From the NCBI GenBank assembly GCA_905116865.2, contig CAJHNH020008434.1, forward strand, positions 307,001 through 371,000: DNA of 64,000 bases. Reading direction: 5' to 3'. The notes below the pieces were generated by a model. That model had not been told where the DNA came from, did not search any database, and saw only the letters and a list, made by a program, of their open reading frames with translations. Origin of the DNA: Candidula unifasciata (Eukaryota > Mollusca > Gastropoda > Stylommatophora > Geomitridae). Below, one piece after another: positions 11,801 to 23,800 of this stretch; the first letter of the stretch is position 1, and the number at the start of each line of letters is the position of its first letter. The position numbers were made by a program, and so were the translations under genes.

Positions 11801-14800
11801 GTTCCCTCTCCACAAAGAGGGCTGGCTACAGTGCACCAGCTGCTGTCATCTGAAAAATTATGTGGTGAGGCACCAATCTTTTCCATGGTGGGACTCATGT
11901 ATTGCTCTCTGAAAACCATGAGAGCAGTTTTCCCCTCATTAAATTGTCCACTGTGGGAGTCGAACCCTAGTGCTTGAGGATCATGAAGTTGTTCAACATC
12001 TAATATATGCCACAGAGCTGCAGCGGCTAACTCTAGAGTGCTATACACGTTCTCCTCAACTTACAACCTATGGGACTTAGATCATCCGATCTTATGACCT
12101 CAACAATTAAATAAAAAATAGTAAACAAAGGTAGATAAAATGTAGATGCGGTCAAAAATGTTGTGGGGCAGATGCTGTCAAGTATATATTATGTTTTTTT
12201 TTTTACATTATGTAAAATAATTATACCTATATAGATTGAATTTTTCTGTTTTATAACCAGTTTGAATAAAAATAGTATTGAAATATATAAATTCAACTTA
12301 CGACCTGTTAGTCGGAACGGAACTCAGTTGTAAGCAAGGAGATCCTGTGTACTCTATGATATGAATACCTGTGGTCCCCGTGTGAGTTCAGGGGCCCTGT
12401 TATAGGGAAAACTAGAATAGACCCATTGCCTACCCCAAAGCATGTGTAAGAGTCGACTAATTGGGAGCTTCCTTCAAAGTCGGAGTGCATCTGCCTGAGA
12501 GGCAAGGAACCAACAGTCTGCATACAGATTAGTCAGATCTGTCAAACGGATACACACGCAACACTCAAGTTTTGGAACAGGACTGCAGTCCAGAAGTGGA
12601 CGAACAACCAGAACTTTCCGCCAGAGTTTACAGCTGGTGAACATGAATAAGAAGAAGAAGAAAATCTGTGGGTAAGAGGAGCTGTAACACCTCACCTCTC
12701 CTAACCCATGCATCTGATATTTGATATCTAATGTTTATAATGAATCTTCCTCAGAATTGTCCCTGATCAGCTTACACTGGTTTCTCACCCTGTTTGCCAG
12801 TGTAGTACACATGAAAGTCCTGCTGCGACTCTGGGATTTGTTCTACTATGAAGGCTCAGTGGTCATCTTCCAGATAACAATGGGCATGTTGAAGCTGAAG
12901 GTGAGCAGATCTGGAATTCTCTCTGTGTGGTCATCATCATCATCAAGTTGTTCAGACCTTTAGGCTTATTTTTTATTGTTTAATTTGCTAATCCTTAAAA
13001 TGCAGAGGCAAACCTCTATAAAAGTAGATACAAGACACTAAAGTTGCAGTGGCTATGAAAGCACATAAGGCTTGAGAATTGACTAGAAGAAAGAGAGACT
13101 TTCAGGCGTGCCATGTTGGGCGTGACATTTAATAAAGGTCTTGCTGAATTTGTTTTTGGTAGTGAATCCTTAAAATCATAAATGATCTTTTGAAAGACAT
13201 TAACACATGAACAGAACTGTTTACCTACTTCATAAGACGACAACCTGTATACATGATTTAGTCATGTAATGAGCAGAGGAATAATGGGGTATATCATCAT
13301 TACAGCAAGAATGTTGCATGGGAAGAGAGGCAGAGGAAGAACAAGGGAGAAGATGCTGGACAGTTTCACATCAAGGCATCATGGGAATGTGGGAGAAAAT
13401 CATTATCATAAATTATGCACAATACATCAGTTGGAAGCTGTTAGGACTGACATGGTTATCAGTGCCACGTTGCATGGACTTGTATGCAGAATTTAATATA
13501 AGAATATCAGCTATATGTACATGTTTACTGGCGCCTCCAGACAGCAGAACTCAATACTCCTAGAAGTTCTAATGGAGCAGTGAAGGGCAATACTAGTATT
13601 CTTATTGCCCCTCAGCTTCTTGCTTTAGCCTACCTCACCTTCGACTGGTGGATCCTGTAAGGTAACAGTCTAGCTCGGTCGGTCAGTTACTGAGTTGAGT
13701 GCAAGGTGTGACACAGCTGGGAATTTTAATGGTGCATGCTTATTGTATGTGCACCCAGAGATGTCTATGTTGTAAACTGAATATTTAGAAAATGACCAGT
13801 GGCTAGTTGCCACAGAATTTTGGTAGTGTGCCTTAATCAGTAATGCATGTGCACCTGCTGGTGATGTCATGACTGCTGCTTCCATCAAATATGAATATCA
13901 GTTCTATTGACAGAGGGTAGGTGTTGTTACCTCTAGCAGCTGCTTTTTTTTATGCATTTGTAAGCTGTTTGATTTTGTCAGGACCACCTTCTCTTTGACT
14001 TTTCACATGGGGCAGCGACGAACATTTTGGGTGGTTTTCAGTGGCACAGGATAATGTTGGAACCCCTAAATAATGGCCAGACATAGAACTCTAAGATTGC
14101 CCTAAATATATTACTTACTTAGAGACAAACCTTTTGGCCTAAAGAAATAAAGGTTTAATTAAGCTTCTTGGACCACTGAGTGAGAAATTGATACAAGAGA
14201 CACTATTGAAGATTACAACAATCATTTTCATTTGAATGAAAGAAGATAAACATTCCTGGATTTAAATTCTTGCAGAAGAAAGATCTGCAAATTTAAACGG
14301 CCCAGCATTTATATTGAATGCTCTGATTGAAAAACAAAATGGAATCATAAATTATATCATCATCATCATTCTTTTGTGCCAAAATACACCACATAGGGCT
14401 CACAGTTTATTCTTCCACTCCATTCTATTCACTGCAGTTGTTTTAATATCATGGCTGGAATCCAGTCCAGCACCTTTGGTCTCTTTCCTCAGTGTTTGTC
14501 TTAAGGTTTCTTTTGGACCTCCTCGTCTCCTCAGTATATTTGTTTCCCATTTAGGTGACAGTAATTGGTGATTGTTTGTTTGCTCTTACTCAGGGTTTGC
14601 CCAATATATTGTCTTCTTTGTCCTAGAACTGTTGATACAAGTAGTTGTCCAGACATTTCTTTTGTTTCATCACTATTCTTGAATTCATCCCATTTAATGT
14701 TCATTACTTTTCTAATTCACTCGATTTGTAATGCTCTTAACCTTTCTCACACATATTTTGTCTTTCTGCAACTTTTATTAATGCATGCAAAAACTGAAAT

Positions 14801-17800
14801 AACATTGGAATTGAAAATATGCAGCATGGTTTTAAAATTATACACTTTAGAGTTCCATGTTTTATTCAGGCCTTTAGAAGCTGCTGCTGCCTTTTCAATG
14901 TATGTTATAATTTATAAATTATATAATTGTTTGTAAATAAATGGACTGAAATAAATGCAGGAACAAGAGCTGCAAAGTTTAGACAACTCAGCACAGATTT
15001 TCAATGCTTTGTCTGATGTTCCTGGAGATGTCGAAGATGTGGATGTGCTGATTGAGGTAGGATATGCTCCCAAAGGGGCCCCACTACATCTAGCTTGTCA
15101 TACATCAGTTTACCATTAAGTGGTGCTGAACCGGTCAGTCTATTTGCATGCTTGTTCCCAACACACCAACATGACCTTGATAAAATATCCAAAGGATGCT
15201 TAACTACCCGGGAACTCCGAAGCGATGCTTGCCACTCTGCAAGGAGCATGCCTGTCTTCACCTTTCTCAACATTTTATGCGAGACGGTTACAATTACGAC
15301 ATACGTATCTCGTGTTACCTGGGCCCTTGAGAAAACAAAAATCATCATCACATGCCGTGCCGATAAGCGATATGCTGTTATGTTTATGCCATCTCACACG
15401 ATTTCCATAATCACGGATACCATCAGTTTTCCTGTCTCACTCATCCATATGACCCAAATATCTATGTATTTATCTCTAAGCATTCCTTTTGCTGCCTGGC
15501 CATCAATTTCGCCAGTGTTTCCAGGTTTCTTGAGTCCATTTCTGCCTCATAACATGTTTTTGTAATCCTATAGCGGAGCATCATAATCATCATCATCATG
15601 ATGTGCCTTGCCAATAATCATAAGCAGTCATGTCTCGTTTTCTCACATGATGACCAGGTTCATAGATCAGGCATAATTTTCTTGTCTCGCCCATCTATAT
15701 GACCAAGATGTATTTATCTCTTTGCCTTCCCCTTACTGTGTGTTTTTTTTTTTTTATCAGTCTTGCCAACTGTAACTATGTTCTCGAGAGCCTATCCTGC
15801 GTATTATTATTTTGTTAGTGTTTAAAAAAAAAATATAACAAACAATTTTTTTTAAAAAGCACTCAAGGAAGATGAGCAGGGAAGACTTCTCATCATGTAG
15901 AAAAACTTAGCTACAAAATCCAACTAGTCTTGAACAGCTTTCCAGTGGGTTTAATGTGAATGTGGGACAGTGCTCTATTTGAAGATGAAAGGCCCTAAGA
16001 TTACAAAAAATCCAGGCTGGTTTTATCAGACATGAATGGATTGCAACACTAAGCAATTTGAGAATGGCTGCCCTAAACTTGATCTTTGTGCCAGGTCATA
16101 TGGGTGTTCAAGGGAATGAGCGTGCAGACTATCTTGCAGAAACTGTAGTTGTTATGGCTGGTCAAGTTCTGGACAGAAGTGATGTTATCAATACCATGCG
16201 CAGCACTTACCTTGACGGCGAGCATGCCAAAGAGCATGACTCCATATCTCTGTCTAGGCTGACGGAAAAAGGGGGTGCAGCCTGGAGCTGCAAGAAATGA
16301 ACATTTCACTAAGAAAACAGGATGTTTAATTGATCAATGCAGAACAGTCGTCCTACACTTGTAGAGCTTTTGAGGAGGAGATCGGAGCACCTTTGTACCT
16401 ATGATGTGATGGTAATCCGTATTAATCACCAATCACTACGAAAGGACAGTATTGGTCCCTGGAACCACACAGAGATTTTCTTTTCAAAACCAAGCAACTC
16501 AGCATGTATACGTTTTGGCTTCCACTGATGTATACTTTTCTGAACTTCTTTTTGCCCATCCATTTGTTAGTTTTTTTTAAATCTCTCTGCCTCTATTGTT
16601 ACTTTAACCATTCTGCCACTTATTATTTCCTAGACCAATAATTCTACTTGATGTAACTCATTTTTAGAATAGAATGAATTAGGGTAATGTGTGTTTGGTA
16701 CTGAATGAGTGAATAAAGATTGGCACACTAAATTTGTTAAAGCATGGCTATAGTATGTGTGCTTTTCACCCGGCACATCTGATTGTAGGCGAGGAAGACC
16801 AAGAGAAAAGATGCTAGACAGTTTTACACCATTGCATGGAAGATCATCAGAATTGATTGAAAGTACACGAGACAGAAGGCTGTGGACAGACATGACTACC
16901 AACGCCACACAGCGTGGACTATAAGAAGCACCACATACTCATTCATTTAATAATAGAGAAGTCCAGAGAATTTAATGTAAACCTATTCTCATGTTTTGTG
17001 GATTATTCAACGGCATTTGACTGTGTACATCAGAAACTTTGGGAAATCATGAGGAATATGGGCTTTTCATCACATGTGGTACACCTCATAACCATGCTCT
17101 ATCTAGACCAACAAGCAGCGTTAGAATAGATGGCGAAACATCAGAGTGGTTTGACATCAAGCAATTAGTCCGTCAGGGCTGTGTGCTGTCACTCTATTTG
17201 TTTAACCTGTACACCGAAAATATAATGAGAAATTTCAGAGATGATATAACCATAGAATAGTATGATGCCCTAAATATAGGTGGTCATGAAATACCAGAAG
17301 TCCGATATGCCAACGATACAGTATTGCTATCCACATCACAGACTGGTATAGAAAACTTAATAACCTCCACCCAAAGAAATAGTGAAAATCACAGCTTATA
17401 TCTTAACATAGCAAAAACAAAGATAATGCATACAGATAAAACTACTATGGAGAGAGAAATATGTGTTAACGAGGAAAGATTGGAGGTTGTGGAAAATTTT
17501 GAATATCTTGGGTCATTGATTACCAAAATGGTGACAAGAAATTAAACGACGACTGCTCTTGGTCCTAACTGTTGAATTTGGAGTTCCAGACCAGAACTAC
17601 TCTAAGAGAGGGAACAATAATAGTGATGCCTCTGTGTCCTCCCCTTCTTTTTAATTCCCTCTCTGTTCCATGTGTTTTTTTGGTCTTCCTTTATTTCATC
17701 CAACCCCTCCCCCATGGGTTAATGAATGTTTGTAGACATTCTATTATAACTGTCCTATCCAATGTTATTCTTCACCTGTTGTCCACTGGAATCTGCTTCA

Positions 17801-20800
17801 TACAACATTAGTATTCTGTGATTTAACATTTGCATTAAAATACTGTTAGTAGTTTAGGTCCCCCCTTAGTTATTCTTCATGTTTCCCCCCATACACCAGT
17901 ACTGATTTGAAAAAAAAAAACCAAAAGGTCCCATCCCCCCTTTTACCTAGGAATTTGGAATGTTTACTTAACTACTTAATGTGGAGATAATTGCTGATTC
18001 TGTTGTTTATATTTGTTGAGGTGGCATTTAGAGTCTCAGGATCCTTGACAGATGTTCATGTGGATACACATCGTAGGAAGCATTTAGCTTATTTAATGGC
18101 AGACCAAGGGGCGCTAGTCAACCCTGAATCTTCAAGGAACCTTCCAAAACAGGTAACATCAGATTTTTTTTTAAAAAACACTTTTTCATGTTTTTGGTGC
18201 TTTGGCGTTCAAACTCATTTGAACTTTATAAGCTAGGTGACATTTCTAAGTTTTTTTTTATGTTCAATATTTGTTGTTAGCATTTTAATTTATTTGAATA
18301 TTCCAAAACAGATGATATTTGTTATGTATTACTTCATGCTCATATGACACTATTTTTTTAAATCTATACACTCAACCAGCAACTGATTATTTCAGTATGG
18401 AGAGAATCCAACAAATTGAAGCCATGCAAGTCAGTTTGGGGTGTATATGATACCATATTGTATGTGGCACATACTTGCGTTGCCATCCATATATGAGAAA
18501 TACAGGCTTTACAGGCAAAATGTACCTTACAGTAGCAATGGACAGGGAACACTTTCTCTGTAGGGCCTTGGAAGATAGCAAGGGGCGGCCGCTGAAACAA
18601 GGTGGCTCTTGTATGGCACAGCAGAAGTCACAATCGGAACTGTTTGTGCTACTGACAAGATAGTGCAAGGTGAAGAATGGGTTACAGTGCCACCCAGCAA
18701 AACAGACTTGCACAGAGTGATAGTTACCTTGGAATGAGGGTGCCGGGAATGGATAGCTGGTGAAACAGAGTTAGCGGTGTAAGAACTGATCAGTGAAAAT
18801 TCACATCCAGGTGACTTAAATATATATATAGATGAGTCTTTAGAGAGAAGTAAGAAGCCTGGGAAGGAAGGTTTTGCAAAGGTGAATGGACACTGCTTGA
18901 AAACAGACACATACAACATCTCTACAACCAGTATGAGATTAGAGATGAAGGCAGTAATGGCTGCTTTCTGATTTCTTGAGAGTAACCTAGCCTGTCACAT
19001 TGTGATTGTAACAGACTCACAGAGCATGTGTTAGAAAGTGGAAACTGGTGTAGATCAAGCTCATATCATGGATTTTCTGATAGGTTGGCTGCTGCTGCTC
19101 TGCTGGGTGGTGAGCTACTATATGATAAAGCAGATGTGGTGAAGGCACAGTGGGATCAAATGGACAGTGCAAAGAACAGATAGGGAATCCAAACACTGAA
19201 AGACTAATTCAAATGGGGGTGTGTAGAGGTTCTGGAAGATATAACACATTGAAGGGGAAACAGACTTTTAATCAGGTGCATCAGGTACTATCAGCATGGC
19301 AACTCTTTGTTGGTTACTGAAGAAGGGAATGAAGCACGTGTAGGAATGTCCCAAGTGGAGTGATGTCAGTTCTTGATTCATTCATTCATTCTTTATGACA
19401 GTATGTGCCTCGAAATTACCATTTCTTCTTTAACAGTATCTAATCTTGGGTTGTCTTGATCCTTCCATTTTCTTTTTGCATTTTCAGCATCAAGGGAAGG
19501 GTTCTGACTCATGCTTTATCCATAATGATACTTACAGCCTCTGCTACTCCCTCGACCACTTCATTTCATTGCTTGACCTTTTACTTTTATCCTGTTTCAT
19601 GAAACTGCATTGCCAGTATGCGACTGTCTTATATCTTAGTTTCTTTAAAATATTTCAGCAACTGAACAAGCGTCATCTAAGAAGATCTAAGTCCTTGATA
19701 TCTGTGCTGTGGGGTGGAGCAGGAGGAGAAGACGATGATTTTGGCAAGGCAAAGAATATTAGACAGACAGAACTGCTGGTAGATCTGAGAGAAGCCATTC
19801 TTCAGGTGGCCAGGCACTTTCAGAGTTTGGATCCAAAAAACAGTAAAGTAGTAAGTGCATTTTCTTTCTCCAACCAAAATTTATTTAACCTATGCATGTT
19901 TTGCCCCCTATCCCATTATATCCTATGAGTCGGTGGTATGTGTTTTCCATTATATTTTATTTCTGGTGATAGGTGCCATCCATTATATCCTAATTGTGTG
20001 TCATGGGAACCAGTATTGACAAGCTGGCAGTTAAGATCTGTTCACAGTCTTCAGCAATACACATTGGTGGCTGCTCAGTAGTCTGTCCTCCTTTACTGTT
20101 GTCAGTTCATAGCTTTTTTTCTTTTCTTGTTTGCTTTGAATCTTTTTGTATTCATTTGAACACAGGAGAATAATTTTATAGGTAGTCAGTCTTCTTCTTC
20201 TTCTCTCTGTTCACCCGCTGTAAATTCTGTCGGAAAGCTCTGCTAATTCATCCATTTCTGTACTTAAGTCTTGTTCCAGAACTTAGGTTTTGCATGCATA
20301 TCCATTTTACAGATCTGGCTTATTTGTATGCAGATTGTTGGTCCCTCACCTTTCAGGCAGATGCACTTCGAAGGAATCATCCCAAATCACTTGCCTTTTA
20401 CAGAATTCTTGTTTAGGAGGTGTGTGGTAATTGGGGGTCGGAGCAGTTACATGACCAGACCAGACAGTTTTTTACTTGGTCTATGCTTGATGTCCCTGAT
20501 TGTCAAGGCTCCTTTGGGGTATGAGAATGTGGATGTGTGACTGAGATGGGGGTCAGGTGTAGTGAATTCTTAATAATACTTATTGTAGCAGGAATGTTTA
20601 TTACAGCTTGTCTTTTGCCTAAATAATCTGACTTGAACTGTGTGTGTAGCACATTAATTTTATTTGCAGTGTAAGGAGTGTAAGACTTATGTATAGCTGG
20701 GAGTTGAATGGCTGTGCATGATTAGGTGAGTGGGCACTTAAGAAGTAATTCTGTGATGGAAGAATATTTTATTTATGGATTTGTCTGGATTAAATCCAGA

Positions 20801-23800
20801 AGGAATGAGTTTGAGATAAAGTGATTGACGTTGTTAATTGGAGATTGGGAAAGTGATCACACCTACCTATCTGGGTTACTCATCATCATCATCATGAAGC
20901 AGCTCCTTTGCAGGACGTCACTTTCATCACGGTCTGCCTGAAAGAAACTCGGTCTCTCTCCAGCTCTCCCTCCTCATGTACTTTCATACTCAAGGAGTCA
21001 CTTATATCCTGTGCCCATCTTCGTGTTGGTTGGCCCCTTCCCCTCCTTTCTGGTACCATGCCTTCTGCTATTATTTTTTACAGTTCGTCATGGCGCTTGA
21101 TATGACCGAAACATTTCAGCTTCCAAGACATGACACTGTTTATTAGCTAATCTTCCTTGATATTCAGATCTTTCAAGGTGTCATTATTTCTCCTCTTCTT
21201 ATATTTGATATATTATTACATAATACAGTACTCTTGTTTGTTTGATGCCAGGTACTTACAGCAGACTACAGTATGGAGAGCCATGCCAAGGATTTGGAGA
21301 ACTATGTGAACGTTGCCAGGAATCGTCACAGACGAGCCAAAGCTCTGCTGGACTTTGAGCGACATGATGATGATGAACTAGGATTCAGAAAGAATGACAT
21401 TATCACCGTAAGTTAGTTGCTGAGTAACCTTTAGGGGCTGCTGTTGCAGTAATTTACTAAGTAACATTTCAGGGATTCTGTTGCAGTAAGTTACTAAGTA
21501 ACATATTTAGGGGATACTATTGCAGTAAGTTACTAAGTAGCCTTTAGGGCAGTCAGTGGCTGTCAACCTTTCTAATGCCAGGACATTTTATCACAATTTC
21601 TCATGTTGTGGTGACCCTCAGCCATAAAATTATTTTCGTTGCTACTTCATAACTTCAGTGAATATGTGTTTTCTTATGGTCTTAGGCGATCTTAGGCGTT
21701 TAACCCCCAAAAGGGTCGCGACCCACAGGTTGAGGGGATGCTGTTGCAATAAGTTACTAAGTAACATTTCAGTGATGCTATTGCAGTATTTTACTGACTA
21801 ACATTTAGGGAATCTGTTACAATAAGGTAGTGACTGAGTAACATTTAGAGAATCTGTTACAATAAGGTACTGATTAACATTTATGGAATCTGTTACAATA
21901 AGGTACTGACTGAGTAACATTTAGGAAATCTGTTACAATAAGGTACTGTACTGATTGAGTAACATTTAGGGAGTCTGTTACAATAAGGTACTGATTGAGT
22001 ATCATTTAGGGAATCTGTTACAATAAAGTACTGATTGAGTAACATTTAGGAAGTCTGTTACAATAAGGTACTGACTGAGTAACATTTAGGGAATCTGTTA
22101 CAATAAGGTACTGACTTAATACAATTTAGGGAATCTGTTACAATAAGGTACTGACTGAGTATCATTTAGGAAATCTGTTACCATAAGGTACTGACTGAGA
22201 AAAATTTAGGGAATCTGTTTCAATAAGGTACTGACTAACATTTAGGAAATCTGTTACAAAAAGGTACTGATTGAGTGACATTTAGGAAATCTGTTACAGT
22301 AAGGTACTGATTGAGTGTTATTTAGGGAATCTGTTACTATGAGGTACTGACTGAGTAACATTTAGGGAATCTGTTACAATAAGGTAGTGATTGAGTCACA
22401 TTTAGAGGATGCTACTGCAGTAAGTTACTTGATTTAAAAAAAAGTCATTGTCTGATTGTTGCTACATCCTAACAGATTATCTCCCAGAAAGATGAGCACT
22501 GTTGGATCGGAGAACTAAATGGCTTGAGAGGGTGGTTCCCTGCCAAGTTTGTGGAAGTTTTGGATGAGAGAAGTAAACACTACTCCTCAGCTGGCGATGA
22601 CTCCGTAACAGAGGCCATAACGGACCTGGTTCGGGGCACGTAAGTTTGTGTTGAGGATCTGGTTAATAATACTTCATTATTGTGTCCTTAGGCTTTCATT
22701 GTGCAGCTCTTTGATGGCTGTTTGAGGCTTCATGCATTGGAGTTATCGTTGTATATGATTTACAGTCTTCATGTCTGTGGGTCAGTTACATGCAGTTGTG
22801 GTTGTCTTCATCTTCTCTGTTTATTAGCAAGGCTAAAATTCAGCCCTGGCTGGGTCACAAGCAGTGCAGGTTGCTGGCTGTTCCCTACAGCTTGTCTTGC
22901 AGTGTAGCTCCTTTAGGTCAGATCCTCAGTCCCTGCAGACAGTAGATGTAGGAAGTCCTGTGCTGCATGTCACTTAGGTGGCATATTTTGTAATGACACT
23001 TATTCTCTGTACTATATACAAATGCATATATGCACAGACTCTTCACAAAAGCATTTATATATACACACTCATACACACCCATACATACACTCACACTTAT
23101 AAGATACCCATCATTCACTCTTATATACACACATAGACATGGTCTTACAAACACTCATTTATGCCCTTCTATGCATACAACACGTGTGCATACATAGAGA
23201 GATGGAGAAAGAGAGAGAGATCCCGGTAATTGATGTCTGTTGTCTATATTGCAACTCATCTAGATGTGATTTCTCTAACAGAGATTTGTAATGTTATTGC
23301 ATATTTTCAATGGATAATTTTTCAACAGTTGCAGAATACTGACCGCTAATCATAACAGCTGCAGAATACTGACCGCTAATCATGTCCTTTTTTTGTGTGT
23401 GTTACAGGCTGTGTCCCGCTCTCAAAGCAATATTTGAACATGGCTTGAAAAAGTCAACCATTCTTGGCGGACACTGCCATCCATGGCTGTTCATTGAGGA
23501 GGTAAGATCTGTATACTTGTTAGTCTCTCTGTAATGGACTCATGCATTGTGAGGTATCCCATATCTATAGTACAGGGATAGGAAACCTTTAATTCTGCCA
23601 AGGGTCTTTTGGATATTTATTAATCTTTTGTGGCCTTTGCAGAATTATTAACATAGAACTTTGTCAAACATTAAAAAGGGTTATTTTGTTAGGGCCAGAC
23701 CAGATGATTTAATAAGACCCCGTTTCCTTCCCCCCCCCCCCCACACACACACACACACACACCCCCACCCTTGTATATGGGATTGCTGTATGGTGGTACC

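Noticed and set aside
23570..23700. hAT-like start cagggataggaaaccttt
   Set aside because: No right terminal repeat or target duplication could be found.
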